Below, in pieces: positions 1 to 8,462 of a stretch of 64,000 nucleotides of DNA; the stretch's first letter is position 1, and every line of letters starts with the position of its first letter. The notes below the pieces were generated by a model, which was given only the letters and a program-made list of their open reading frames with translations, made no database searches and was not told where the DNA came from. Source of the DNA: Io17-Chloro-G2 sp965226915 (GTDB taxonomy: Bacteria; Chloroflexota; Dehalococcoidia; Lucifugimonadales; UBA3495); assembly GCA_965226915.1 (NCBI GenBank), contig CBDDEJ010000008.1, forward strand, positions 744,001-808,000. The letters are read 5' to 3'. The translations under genes were made by a program, and so were the position numbers.

Positions 1-1
1 C

Positions 2-817
2 TTCAAGACGGAAGACGGCGGAGACACCTGGCGTCATTTGACCTCTTACCCCACCGGCTATGCTCACACGGTCCTGGCGCACCCTAAAGACCCAAGCGTG
101 CTGTTCGCGGGAAGCGAGCCGGCGGCGGTTTACCGGTCTGACGATGGCGGCGATTCCTGGAGCGAATGCGCCGGTTTCCAACGGGCCAACGATTCCAACC
201 AGTGGAACTTTCATGGGGATAGAATGTCCCACGTGCGGGAACTTCGCACGGCGCCGGGCGATCCAAACACCATGTACGCCGGCATCGAAGTCGGCGGGAT
301 AGTCAAGTCCACCGACGGCGGCAGTACTTGGAGCCAGTTGCACGGAACCCACGACGACATCCATTTGGTCGACATCAGCGAAGCGAACCCCCGCCGCGTA
401 TACGTGGCGACCGCCCAGGCGCCATATCGTAGCGACGACGGCGGCGAGAATTGGGAGCTGATCAACAACGGCCTGGAACGCAGGTACACCCTCCACATTA
501 GCGCGGCGCCCCATGACGCTAGCCTGGTGCTGGTGGCTGTCTCAACCAACGCCGGGCGGAGTAATCCCCAGTTCTACCGCTCTACCGACGGTGGGAGCCA
601 TTGGACGTTGATCGAATCCGTTGGCCAAGGCGAAAACCCGGAAGACATGGTGGTGGCCATCGATTGGGACCCCAGCATTCAGAACCGGGTTTACGCGGGG
701 ACCGATGGCGGCAAGATCTATCGCAGCGACGATGGCGGCCAGCGGTGGGATCTCCTGGAAGTGGACCTGCCCAGGATTGCCGTCGGCGCCATGGCGGTGG
801 CGCCGGCTTCCATATAG
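2..817 (+). CDS. Asp-box (BNR) repeat beta-propeller protein, 5' end outside window
   Basis: The reading frame is open from the first bases of the window, so the gene begins upstream. The visible 271 residues carry six Asp-box motifs of the form S/T-x-D-x-G-x-x-W: TEDGGDTW, RSDDGGDSW, STDGGSTW, RSDDGGENW, RSTDGGSHW and RSDDGGQRW, spaced about 40-60 residues apart. Asp-boxes mark blades of sialidase-like or VPS10/YCF48-like propellers. Nothing seen marks a sialidase active site, and in environmental Chloroflexota such proteins are usually annotated only as exo-alpha-sialidase-like or glycosyl hydrolase-like. The role is therefore unassigned. It precedes a VOC gene by 133 bp on the same strand. 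Confidence 0.8.
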   Translation, partial: FKTEDGGDTWRHLTSYPTGYAHTVLAHPKDPSVLFAGSEPAAVYRSDDGGDSWSECAGFQRANDSNQWNFHGDRMSHVRELRTAPGDPNTMYAGIEVGGIVKSTDGGSTWSQLHGTHDDIHLVDISEANPRRVYVATAQAPYRSDDGGENWELINNGLERRYTLHISAAPHDASLVLVAVSTNAGRSNPQFYRSTDGGSHWTLIESVGQGENPEDMVVAIDWDPSIQNRVYAGTDGGKIYRSDDGGQRWDLLEVDLPRIAVGAMAVAPASI

Positions 818-950
818 CGAGCGGCTTACTAAAATTTCCTGTGAACGCTGAACGCCAAAGGCTTGGATTGCTCGCGCGGCTCAAACCCAGCGTGGTAGGG
901 TGAGCCAATCGCTGAATCAATCATCAACGTTTCTCTAAAGGGAGGAAGAC

Positions 951-1451
951 ATGGGTTACACGCCTAAGTTTCTAGGCCACGTGAACATTTTCGTGCGAAA
1001 CACCGAGCGCTCCCAAAAGTGGTACGAGGAGATTTTGGGACTGCATACCTACGGATATCGGCCCGGCGCCGTCGCCTTCATGGCGGCCGACATCGAACAA
1101 TCCCACGAGATTGCTCTGGTCCAGGTGGGGGATGATGCCGACGGTCCCGAGAAAGGCCGGGTGGGTCTGAACCATATGGCTTGGATGATGAACAGCCTCG
1201 ACGATTTGAAGGAGATGTACCTGCGCCTGAAAGAAAAGGGCGTGGAAATCGTCCGGGTTGGCGACCATGGGGTGTCAATCGGGATCTATATCGAAGACCC
1301 AGACGGCAACGGCGTCGAGGTCGGTTATGAGCTGCCCCGCAGCGAATGGCCCCGCGAAGAAAACCTGTTCGCCGGTGATGTCCTGAATAATGGACGATTC
1401 CCAGGTCCTTGGGACGAACTCCTGGCCAAGCCAGCGGCCGCTTCCAGTTAG
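951..1451 (+). CDS. VOC-superfamily (glyoxalase / extradiol dioxygenase fold) protein
   Basis: This 166-residue protein has two beta-alpha-beta-beta-beta modules. Candidate metal ligands in the usual VOC places are H10 (LGHVNIF), H75 (LNHMAW) and E123 (NGVEVGYE); the segment EDPDGNGVEV is the classic final strand of catechol 2,3-dioxygenase-like members. The start is supported by a GGGAGGAAGAC ribosome binding site just before ATG. Substrate cannot be told from sequence. It sits in a run of catabolic genes (LLM oxidoreductase, CoA-transferases, FAH hydrolases), which suggests ring cleavage or isomerisation of an aromatic or organic acid substrate; that is inference. Confidence 0.85.
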   Translation: MGYTPKFLGHVNIFVRNTERSQKWYEEILGLHTYGYRPGAVAFMAADIEQSHEIALVQVGDDADGPEKGRVGLNHMAWMMNSLDDLKEMYLRLKEKGVEIVRVGDHGVSIGIYIEDPDGNGVEVGYELPRSEWPREENLFAGDVLNNGRFPGPWDELLAKPAAASS

Positions 1452-1580
1452 CCTTTTTCTCAGCCACTGGATGTACTAGGCGATTTATGGCGGCAGGTAT
1501 TCTGCCGCCATTGTTGTGGTCTCGGGCGCAAGTTAGCCACGGATCTGGGATTAGCTAGAATTTTCTTGAAGGAGCTTTCT

Positions 1581-2468
1581 ATGGAGCTTGGAATCACGTT
1601 GCCTATGGTGGAACTTGGCGCCGACCTGACGGCGGTGCGTGACTACGTTCAGGTGGCAGAGGGATTGGGGTACACCCACGTTCGGATATTGGATCACGTG
1701 CTTGGGGCGGACCCGCGGCATCATCCAGAGGTTCCGCGCTTTCCCTACACCTACCACAGCCATCTGCACGAGCCCCTTACTTTGATGGGATACCTGGCCG
1801 GTCTAACCAGCAAGATCAAGTTGGTGACCGGCATCCTGATCCTTCCCCAAAGGCAAACGGCGCTGGTGGCCAAACAAGCAGCCGAAGTGGACGTCCTCAG
1901 CGGGGGAAGGTTGCGCTTGGGAATCGGCGTGGGCTGGAATCCAGTGGAGTACGAGGCGTTGGGACAAGATTTCCACACCAGGGGCCGGCGCTGCGAGGAG
2001 CAGATGACCTTGCTAAGGCAGCTGTGGACCAATGAGGTGGTGGACTTTGAAGGCCGTTATCACAAGATCAGCCATGCGGGCATCAATCCGCTGCCGGTGC
2101 AACGGCCCATTCCCATCTGGATGGGCGCCGGAGGTGGAGACCGTCCCATACCAACCGACCGGGTGCTGCGCCGCATCGGCCGGGTGGCCGACGGTTGGTT
2201 CCCCATGTTCCCCCACGACCATGAAGGGCGCGATGTCATCTTGAAGGTGCGCGAGTACGCCAAACAGGCCGGCCGAGACCCCGCGGAGATCGGCATGGAA
2301 GGCAGGATCCGCCTGGCCGGCAACAACCCGGAAGACTGGCTGGCCGAGGCACAAGCCTGGGAGGAACTGGGCGCCACCCACCTCTCAGCAGGCACCGCCG
2401 GCGAGGGCGTGACCACCATCGACCAACACATCGACTCCATGACGCGACTCAAAGAGATCATGAACTAA
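1581..2468 (+). CDS. LLM-class flavin-dependent oxidoreductase
   Basis: A 295-residue luciferase-like TIM-barrel protein. Typical features are an N-terminal strand ELGITLPM, a mid-region VTGILILPQRQ, the AAEVDVLSGGRLRLGIGVGW segment characteristic of LLM monooxygenases and F420-dependent dehydrogenases, and PIPIWMGAGG for flavin phosphate contact. The ATG at 1581 is preferred over an in-frame TTG 15 bp upstream because AAGGAGC lies at the right distance. FMNH2 and F420 use cannot be separated by eye. It is followed 160 bp later by a lone jelly-roll-like protein, a pairing that recurs in decayed form near 52.7-53.7 kb. Confidence 0.9.
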   Translation: MELGITLPMVELGADLTAVRDYVQVAEGLGYTHVRILDHVLGADPRHHPEVPRFPYTYHSHLHEPLTLMGYLAGLTSKIKLVTGILILPQRQTALVAKQAAEVDVLSGGRLRLGIGVGWNPVEYEALGQDFHTRGRRCEEQMTLLRQLWTNEVVDFEGRYHKISHAGINPLPVQRPIPIWMGAGGGDRPIPTDRVLRRIGRVADGWFPMFPHDHEGRDVILKVREYAKQAGRDPAEIGMEGRIRLAGNNPEDWLAEAQAWEELGATHLSAGTAGEGVTTIDQHIDSMTRLKEIMN

Positions 2469-2516
2469 CGGGCCTGAAAGAGCGAAACAACAAACCATCA
2501 ACCAACCCCGAAATAA

Positions 2517-2560
2517 TATGTCATGCTGAGCCAGCCGGAGCGGCGAATCATCTGGGGAGG
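2517..2560 (+). repeat. dispersed intergenic repeat of the TCATGCTGAGC type
   Basis: The stretch around TGTCATGCTGAGC and GAATCATCTGGGG resembles the short intergenic repeats (core GTCATxCTGAGC...GAATCxxCTG) common in many environmental bacteria. Only one copy is visible here, so the assignment rests on general resemblance. Confidence 0.3.
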
Positions 2561-2628
2561 CTGGCCTTGTGGGTAAACCGGGGTTGAAATTCTAGAAAAA
2601 TCCAATCGCAACCAACTTGGAGGAAAAC

Positions 2629-3144
2629 ATGCCTAGAGTGGCCTTGGACCTGAACACCGACGCAGGCCGCCAAAAAGTAAATGGACAGTGGAGACTGGCT
2701 GAAGGATTGGTTCCAGGAGAACCCAACGAAGGACTGACCGCCAGGATGCTGGCCAGCCCCCCTCGGTTGCCCGACTTTGACGATTCGGGTTGGCGAATCT
2801 GCCAAAACGTGCGGGAGAGCCTATCCGAGGGCTTCACCTTCGCCTGGTACCGAATCGCCGTGGAGTTCCCGGAAACGCTAAACGGCGTGTCCGTGGCCGG
2901 CTCCCGGGTCTTCTTTGAAACCAACATTGACAACTACGGCGAGGTCTGGATAGACGGCCAGATTGACCGCGCCACCGGCGTCATCGTAGGTATAAACGCC
3001 ACCCAGCGCGTGGAGGTGGTCAACAGCGCCACACCGGGCGAGAAGCACGTGATAGCCGTCCTGGTCCTGAACGGCCCCCTGGCCGAGCCCCGAGGAGGCA
3101 TCTGGATGCGCTTCGCCACCCTGGCCTTTGAGTCGGCGGGGTAG
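2629..3144 (+). CDS. lone galactose-binding/jelly-roll-like protein (paralogue 1)
   Basis: A 171-residue protein with no signal peptide or membrane segment. The pattern FTFAWYRI, VFFETNIDNYGEVWIDG and PGEKHVIAVLVLNGPL resembles the sugar-binding jelly-roll domain at the front of GH2 glycosidases, where the domain normally sits beside a catalytic barrel. Here it stands alone. The ATG at 2629 follows TTGGAGGAAAAC; the upstream in-frame TTG overlaps this ribosome binding site and was rejected. A clear paralogue lies at 53124-53660, and in both places an LLM gene or remnant lies immediately upstream on the same strand. Function unknown; a carbohydrate or ligand-binding partner of the oxidoreductase is one possibility. 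Confidence 0.75.
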   Translation: MPRVALDLNTDAGRQKVNGQWRLAEGLVPGEPNEGLTARMLASPPRLPDFDDSGWRICQNVRESLSEGFTFAWYRIAVEFPETLNGVSVAGSRVFFETNIDNYGEVWIDGQIDRATGVIVGINATQRVEVVNSATPGEKHVIAVLVLNGPLAEPRGGIWMRFATLAFESAG

Positions 3145-3193
3145 GGGTGGAAGCTTAGGCTCTCAGCCGAATCCGCTACCGGGTAACGTTGGA

Positions 3194-3225
3194 GGAAGAG
3201 GGGCGCCGATCGGCGCCCCTCTTCC
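3194..3225. terminator. perfect 32-bp palindrome, terminator-like hairpin
   Basis: Two 16-base arms centred on CGATCG, with GGAAGAGGGGCGCC as outer arm. It lies 50 bp after the jelly-roll gene. No strong T-run follows, so it is hairpin-only evidence. A related hairpin with the same GAGGGGCGCC arm occurs at 3927-3956. Confidence 0.5.
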
Positions 3226-3278
3226 TTACCTATCCCTTCAAGATAGTGGGCTGTGGCCTGTTTTCTAGCGGTCCGAGT

Positions 3279-3641
3279 CTACTCGTCCAGCCCCACTAGC
3301 ATTATGTTACCCGGTTCGAACATCCGCGAGGTGTGGCCCTTACTTGCCATGTCGTCTACTAAAATCACATCGCCGGGCGTGAAGCGCAGAACATTGCCAT
3401 CGCTGGCTCCGAACTCTCCTGTCCCCGACAAAACAACGAACCATTGCTTTCGTGGAGTGGGATGATAATCGCTAGAAAACTCGGTGTAGTTTTTTAGGAA
3501 GAACGAATCTGAGGTTGCCTGACGCGCTGAAAACCCTAGTCGTGGGCTACCAGACTAGATCATACCCTCTTCGAATTCGACCTCCACGTCTTCAAAGTGA
3601 GTCTCACCGTCCGCGTCTGCGTACAATCGCGTGTACTTCAT
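3279..3641 (-). pseudogene. cupin-domain gene interrupted by one in-frame TAG
   Basis: Read on the minus strand from ATG at 3641, the frame gives MKYTRLYADADGETHFEDV and continues to a TAG at 3555-3557 (codon 29). It then resumes in the same frame for 92 more codons: LGFSARQATSDSFFLKNY, then SSDYHPTPRKQWFVVLSGTG, LRFTPGDVILVDDMASKGH and a normal stop at 3279-3281. The HPTPRKQ and PGDV...KGH parts are the two cupin motifs of the small cupin family beginning MKxxRLYADADGExHFEDV. Apart from the single amber codon the gene is intact, so this is a recent nonsense mutation or a sequencing error; stop-codon readthrough is the less likely alternative. Confidence 0.75.
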
Positions 3642-3739
3642 CCATTCTCCATTAGGATTCTACCTGTCAATCTCTTTTGTGACTATTATACTGGCTACTT
3701 TCCGCCTGGCGCCGGAGGACCGGCCAGCTCCAACCCATC

Positions 3740-3895
3740 ATGCCCATCACCGTCGCCGAGACCGCAGATCATCGGCCGCTTTTCGTGACTTACCTGGGCG
3801 AAGAACTCCGGGTCAACTCCATCGACCAGTGGTGGCGAATAGACGCCGAGTGGTGGGGGCGCCCAGGGGTGTTCAAGAACATGAATCATGGTTGC
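3740..3895 (+). pseudogene. possible fragment of a WRIDxEWW-type small domain
   Basis: About 50 codons read RPLFVTYLGEELRV and then DQWWRIDAEWWGRP. This resembles the short beta domain found with Y-family polymerase accessory proteins (DUF6504-like, consensus DRWRVDDEWW). The frame then runs into the hairpin at 3927-3956 without a matching end. It is most simply read as a relic. The family link is from memory and weak. Confidence 0.25.
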
Positions 3896-3926
3896 TTGGT
3901 AACAGCAGGTTTGTCGACACACAAAG

Positions 3927-3956
3927 AAGAGGGGCGCCAATTGGCGCCCTTCTCTT
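3927..3956. repeat. hairpin related to the 3194-3225 palindrome
   Basis: The core GGGCGCCAATTGGCGCCC (3932-3949) is a perfect palindrome, extended on both sides by imperfect AAGAG/CTCTT arms. It shares the GAGGGGCGCC arm with the palindrome at 3194-3225, suggesting a small repeat family. Confidence 0.5.
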
Positions 3957-4002
3957 GTTGCCCCCTGCCTTCAGAGTGTTTGACCCGCCGAAAGTCGTGT
4001 AA

Positions 4003-4176
4003 TTATGCGTTCCGGTCCGAGCAGTCCTGGGCATCAAACTCAACATCTTCGGTTCCTTCGTTGTTTTCGTCGTCCCAAGGAGTACCCAACTCGATGTCAT
4101 CGTCGACACCGTCGCTATGGGGATGGTTGCCGTTCTTGCCTACGACGTGACCCTTCAAGGCCGGGTGGGTTGCCAC
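4003..4176 (-). CDS. possible small acidic protein, doubtful
   Basis: A minus-strand frame from GTG at 4176 to TAA at 4003-4005 encodes 57 residues with an acidic second half (DGVDDDIELGTPWDDENN). Its residue composition looks protein-like, but there is no clear ribosome binding site and an in-frame stop lies just upstream. It may be the end of a decayed gene. I do not recognise it. Confidence 0.25.
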   Translation of the reverse strand: MATHPALKGHVVGKNGNHPHSDGVDDDIELGTPWDDENNEGTEDVEFDAQDCSDRNA

Positions 4177-4620
4177 ATGGTCTTCGCTTCATCCCTGAAA
4201 AGGGGAAGTTTTATGACTTTTTGTGGCGGGTCAGTAGCTACAGCCCAGGTTGGTGCAAGCCGGTTGCGGCGGGCCATGGGGAACATCGGTGAACTATGGG
4301 GACTGGGCCGGGGAAATCAAAAGCGCTCCGGAGCGCCGCACCCCCACTCCTCCCGTCTACGCGGGCGAAGTGTATCTGGTATCTTATTGGGTCCTTGTCC
4401 TCGGACTCAATGTCAAAGCGGTGGAAGGAAGGTCCAATTTGGTGGCAGCGGTCTATTCAGCCCGCAAAGATCCTAGGTAGGCCGGCCTGCCCAATACAAC
4501 TTCAAAGGCCAGCCATTTGGTTCGACAAGCCTGTCCTGAGCTAAGCCGAAGGGCTCACCATGAGCCGGCGCCGGCGGCGGCGGCAGGCGCAGGCAGTTAC
4601 CTCGGAGCGGTGGCCAAGGC
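4177..4620. other. stretch without a supportable gene
   Basis: Several short frames cross this interval but none has a recognisable motif, a ribosome binding site and a consistent frame together. It contains a dispersed repeat near its right end (4517-4562). It reads as decayed sequence. Confidence 0.4.
4517..4562. repeat. dispersed repeat, GTTCGACAAGC...CTCACCATGAGC type
   Basis: Contains GGTTCGACAAGCCTGTCCTG and AAGGGCTCACCATGAGC. It belongs with the copies at 9826-9860 and 10498-10560, which share TTCGACAAGCTCACCACGAACGG or TTCGATAGGTTCACCACGAACGG. Confidence 0.5.
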
Positions 4621-5856
4621 TTACTCCAACGCGCCGTCCTCTTCCAGCGAGCGGTACTCCTCTTCTGAGAGGCCTATGATCTGGGTCAGGACTTCGTGGG
4701 TGTGCTGGCCCATCAGGGGAGCAGGCCGGTTCAGGCTGCCGGGGGTCAGAGAGAGTTCCATTTCGGTGCGTTCGGTGGCGTAGACTCCCATTTCGGGGTG
4801 ATCCAGAAAGACGAAGTGGCCCCGGTGTTTCAGCTGGGCGTCGCTAAACAGGTCTCGCGTGTCGTTGACCACTCCCGCGCCAACCCCGGCGGCTTGCAGC
4901 GTGTGCATCAACTCCAGCGAGTCCCACCCGGATGTCCAGCCCGCCATGAGTTGGTCCAGATCGTCCTCGTTCTTTTTCCGAGCTTCACAGGTGGCGAACC
5001 GCTCCTCTTGTGCCCAGCCTTCGCCCAGTCGCTTGATGACCTCGCCCAGCGCTTGCCATTCCTGATCGCTGAAACAGGCGATGGCGATCCAGCGCTCTTC
5101 TCCGAGACACGGGTAGACCCCGTGGGGAGAGCCGTCGGGGTCGCGGTTTCCCATTCGAGCATGCCCATGGCCGTTGACGGCTTGGTCCAGCATCAAAGGC
5201 GCGGTGAAATGCAGCGACGTTTCCAGTTGGGACATGTCCAGGTGTATGCCCTCTCCTGTGCGGCGGGCGTTGTCCAGTCCGGCCAGTATCGCGGCGACGG
5301 CGAACTTGGGACCGATGAAATCGGTGTAGGCCCCGTAGGGATTCACCGGGTCCCGGTCGGGCCACCCGGTGATGTGGGTCAGTCCGGCCAGGGACGAAAG
5401 CACCGGACCGAATCCTGGCTGCTTCTCCATGGGTCCGCCCCGGCCCAGCATGGAGGTGCTGAACATCACGATCTGCGGGTTTACCTCTTTCAGCTGAGCG
5501 TATCCCAGGCCCCAGTCCTCCATGGTGCCGGGGGTGAAATTTTCGGTGACCAGGTCGGCCCAGGCGGCGATTCGCAAAACCAGGTCTTTGGCCCTGGGGT
5601 GACGCATGTCAATGGTGACGCCGTATTTGTTGGCGTTGTAGTTGGCGAAATAGCCGCTGCGGTTGATCCCCGGTACACCGCCGGTGAAAGGCGGGGCCCG
5701 CCGAAGGGTTTCCGGCCGCTTGGACGACTCCACCCGGATCACCGTGGCGCCGTATTCCGCCAAGTACTTGGTCGTCTGCGGGCCGACGGCCACCCAACAA
5801 AAATCCAATACTTTCAGCCCATCCAACGGTTTAGAGGCTAACGGTTTAGCGGCCAT
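4621..5856 (-). CDS. type III CoA-transferase (CaiB/BaiF family), subunit with catalytic Asp
   Basis: A 411-residue family III CoA-transferase. Near the N-terminus GLKVLDFCWVAVGP replaces the usual RVLDLT...GP, followed by LAEYGATVIRVE and NKYGVTIDMRHP. The catalytic aspartate that forms the aspartyl-CoA anhydride in this family (D169 of formyl-CoA transferase) aligns with D179 in GAYTDFIGP, 21 residues before the conserved TGEG. It overlaps the upstream CoA-transferase gene by one base (TGATG), so the two are translationally coupled and may form a heteromer like BbsEF of toluene catabolism. Substrate unknown. Confidence 0.9.
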   Translation of the reverse strand: MAAKPLASKPLDGLKVLDFCWVAVGPQTTKYLAEYGATVIRVESSKRPETLRRAPPFTGGVPGINRSGYFANYNANKYGVTIDMRHPRAKDLVLRIAAWADLVTENFTPGTMEDWGLGYAQLKEVNPQIVMFSTSMLGRGGPMEKQPGFGPVLSSLAGLTHITGWPDRDPVNPYGAYTDFIGPKFAVAAILAGLDNARRTGEGIHLDMSQLETSLHFTAPLMLDQAVNGHGHARMGNRDPDGSPHGVYPCLGEERWIAIACFSDQEWQALGEVIKRLGEGWAQEERFATCEARKKNEDDLDQLMAGWTSGWDSLELMHTLQAAGVGAGVVNDTRDLFSDAQLKHRGHFVFLDHPEMGVYATERTEMELSLTPGSLNRPAPLMGQHTHEVLTQIIGLSEEEYRSLEEDGALE

Positions 5857-7148
5857 CAGATGACGCCCCCGGCTTTCAAATCAGACAGTTCTGCGTCACT
5901 CATGCCCAGACCTTCCCGGTATACCTGACTGTTGTGCTCGCCGATGAGGGGCGGCCGGCGGCGGATGCCCACCCGCTGGGATTCGCTGTCCCGGTCGTTG
6001 TCTTTGATGAACGGGCCGGGGTAGGTGGCGGTGATGCCCAACTCGGGATGTTCCAATTCCTGGAAATATCCCCTGGCCTCCAATTGGGGATGGGCCAGGA
6101 TATCTTCCTGGGTGGAAACGGGAAACAGCAGGATTCGTTTCTCCACGCTGCCGGCCACCAGTTCATCCCTGGTGTGGGTGGCGAAAAACCGGATCAGGGG
6201 CTCGACCGCCTTGTCCATGATCTCGGCCCGCATCTGCCCGTAGCCAAGTTCTTCCCAATCGACCGATTCCAGGTATTCGTCTCCCAGGCCCTCTTGATTC
6301 ATCCAGGCCAGCAGGGCTCGGGTGCTGGCGGCGACGCCCGCCCCTCCGCCTCCGGGGGAATAGTTGATGAACCCGTCTTTGCAGGGCCATGAGGTGCGGA
6401 CGAGACTATCGCCGGCGGTCTGCCGGAAAACGCCGTTGCGGGTAAGAATGTTGCCTTCCACGTCCCAATGCTGGGGCGCGTGGGCCAGGGTTCGGGCAAC
6501 CGCCTGTTGGCAAGAGACATCGACGTGCTGGCCTTCACCTGTGAGCGCCCGGTGGGCGTGGGCCAGCATCGCCCCGGTGGCGCCGGCCGCCGCGCCGTGG
6601 AGGTAGAAATGGGGAAAGCTCACCCGGACCGGAGGCCGGTCGCTATCGCCGGTGAGCCACATGAATCCGCTCATGGCGGTGCCCACGATGTCGGGCGCCT
6701 TAAATCCGGCGTACGGCCCGTTCATGCCGAAAGGGCTTATCGAGACCATCACCAAGCCAGGATTGGTTTTCGCCAGATCAGCGTATCCCAATCCCAAGCC
6801 TTCCATGTATCCGGGGGAGAAAGACTCAATCAAAAAATCCGCGTCTTCGACCAACTTGAGCAGCAGGCCCCTGCCGGCGGCGGACTCAATGTCGAGGGTT
6901 ATGCCCCGTTTGTTGGCGGCATAAGACCACCAGAAGAGGCTCTTTTCCGGCTCCGCCTCATCGTGGTAGAACGGACCCAGCTTCCGAGCAGGACTGCCGC
7001 CGGGAGGCTCTATCTGAATGACACCGGCGCCCAGGTCGGCCAGGATCTTGCCGCAAAGCAACCCCCGGTGGTCGGTCAGATCCAGCACCCGGTAGGGGCT
7101 CAACAACATAGTGGCCGCGCCGGAGCCGTCAAGCGAGCTTTGGGTCAT
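5856..7148 (-). CDS. type III CoA-transferase paralogue lacking the catalytic Asp
   Basis: A 430-residue family III CoA-transferase with YRVLDLTDHRG, LADLGAGVIQIEPPGGSPAR and NKRGITLDIES in the expected places. Counting 21 residues back from TGEG puts Y182 (HFYLHG) where the partner protein and formyl-CoA transferase have the nucleophilic Asp; the ungapped spacing makes misalignment unlikely. This suggests a structural or substrate-binding subunit that works with the coupled downstream gene. It is the first gene of the pair, with 330 bp of gene-free sequence upstream. A gapped alignment could in principle restore an acidic residue. Confidence 0.9.
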   Translation of the reverse strand: MTQSSLDGSGAATMLLSPYRVLDLTDHRGLLCGKILADLGAGVIQIEPPGGSPARKLGPFYHDEAEPEKSLFWWSYAANKRGITLDIESAAGRGLLLKLVEDADFLIESFSPGYMEGLGLGYADLAKTNPGLVMVSISPFGMNGPYAGFKAPDIVGTAMSGFMWLTGDSDRPPVRVSFPHFYLHGAAAGATGAMLAHAHRALTGEGQHVDVSCQQAVARTLAHAPQHWDVEGNILTRNGVFRQTAGDSLVRTSWPCKDGFINYSPGGGGAGVAASTRALLAWMNQEGLGDEYLESVDWEELGYGQMRAEIMDKAVEPLIRFFATHTRDELVAGSVEKRILLFPVSTQEDILAHPQLEARGYFQELEHPELGITATYPGPFIKDNDRDSESQRVGIRRRPPLIGEHNSQVYREGLGMSDAELSDLKAGGVI

Positions 7149-7287
7149 GGCCGCGCCTCCAAGGTCCGGGGGTAATTCGGGGCCGCGCCGGTCGGCCCAG
7201 AGGGTATTGTAGTTGGAGGCGCATTTTCGTCAAGGCGCCTCCGCTGGATTGCCTCAAGGCGTTCGCCCGCACGAGGCCATAGAGTAT

Positions 7288-7320
7288 CCCCTCCTTGCGA
7301 AGGAGGGGATTAAGGGGAGG
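7288..7320. repeat. dispersed repeat CCCCTCCTT-CGAAGGAGGGG-ATTAAGGGGAGG
   Basis: A hairpin-forming intergenic repeat (CCCCTCCTT paired with AAGGAGGGG, tail ATTAAGGGGAGG). A near-identical copy is at 11523-11555, and looser relatives are at 8463-8497 and about 12084-12117. The rest of the 7149-7478 gap holds nothing else I can recognise. Confidence 0.7.
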
Positions 7321-7478
7321 TAGTCCCGGAAGGACTCAGAGAACCCCAGCCTCTAATCAGACCGGCGTTGACCCCGTCATACGTGTCCCATACAATACGC
7401 CCAATCTCGCCTTGTCAGGCACGGATTAAAACCTGGAAATTCGGCCAGGAATTTGGCAGCGATTAGTTAGGAGGAAAC

Positions 7479-8402
7479 ATGAAACTGGTATTCTTCGACG
7501 ATTTCAAACTTGGCGTTGTTAACGGCGGCAACGTGGTGGACGTGGGAGCGGCGGTGTCAGGCATCGTCCACACATCTCCCCAGGACCTGATCAACCAGGT
7601 CATAGCAAACTTCTCCCAACACCAGTCGGCAATCCAATCAGCCGCCGACAGCGGGCAAGGCAAGCCGCTGGACCAGGTGAGGCTGCGCTCCCCGCTGCCC
7701 GCGCCCGGCAACATCGTTTGCATGGCGGTCAACTATATGGAGGACGGCACCAGGGACGAGCCGGCGCCCATCAACGCCTTCCACAAGTCGCCCAACGCGG
7801 TCATCGGCAACGGCGACATCATGGTTCTGCCCGACGTGCCCGCCACCATCTTCGAGGGGGAAGCCGAGTTCGCCCTGGTAATCGGCAAACACGCCTCCAA
7901 TGTGAAACCGGAAGACGCCTATGATTACATCTTTGGCTACATGGGGTTCATCGACGGCTCCGCCCGGGGGTTGACGCCTCCTGGCAACACCTTCTATCAG
8001 ATGAAATCCCGGGCCACCTTCGCGCCCATGGGCCCCTGGCTGGTGACCGCCGATGAGATCAATGATCCTCTGAATCTAGCCGTTAAGCTTTGGGTCAATG
8101 AGCAACTGAAGCAGAGCTACAACACCAGCGACATGGCTCATAAGATTCCCCGGATCATGGAGTGGGTCACCTCCATCCACGATTTGGAGCCCGGCGACGT
8201 GGTGGCCACGGGCACGAATCACCGAGGACTCAGTTCATTCATGGACGGCGACAAGGTCAACCTGGAAGTCGAAGGTCTGGGCAACCTGAATTTCGGCATT
8301 CGCGACGACCTGAAGCGGACCTGGGCCCGCACGACCCGGCTGGAAATGGCCGAGGGTGGTAAAGAAGGCACCACGCCTCAGCTAACCGGCAAATATTCCT
8401 AG
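7479..8402 (+). CDS. fumarylacetoacetate hydrolase (FAH) family protein
   Basis: A 307-residue FAH-superfamily protein. The metal site is visible as FEGEAEFALVIGK (two Glu separated by one residue) and a downstream Asp in GFIDGSARG; a typical C-terminal LEPGDVVATGTNHR segment follows. Members hydrolyse, decarboxylate or hydrate acyl-pyruvate type products of ring cleavage. The start follows TTAGGAGGAAAC. A second, different FAH gene is at 29924-30706. Its position after the CoA-transferases and before an LLM oxidoreductase suggests a shared breakdown route; substrate unknown. Confidence 0.9.
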   Translation: MKLVFFDDFKLGVVNGGNVVDVGAAVSGIVHTSPQDLINQVIANFSQHQSAIQSAADSGQGKPLDQVRLRSPLPAPGNIVCMAVNYMEDGTRDEPAPINAFHKSPNAVIGNGDIMVLPDVPATIFEGEAEFALVIGKHASNVKPEDAYDYIFGYMGFIDGSARGLTPPGNTFYQMKSRATFAPMGPWLVTADEINDPLNLAVKLWVNEQLKQSYNTSDMAHKIPRIMEWVTSIHDLEPGDVVATGTNHRGLSSFMDGDKVNLEVEGLGNLNFGIRDDLKRTWARTTRLEMAEGGKEGTTPQLTGKYS

Positions 8403-8462
8403 ATACTCCGTTAATGCGAACCGGGGCAAAGAAATTTCGCCCCTACCTCAACTCTCAAAAAA

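Noticed and set aside
4696..5841. A 381-codon open frame antisense to the first CoA-transferase
   Set aside because: It is the mirror of a clear family III CoA-transferase; high GC at third positions leaves the opposite strand open. Its translation has no family motif.
6468..7175. A 235-codon open frame antisense to the second CoA-transferase
   Set aside because: Shadow of the real gene; no ribosome binding site and no recognisable protein.
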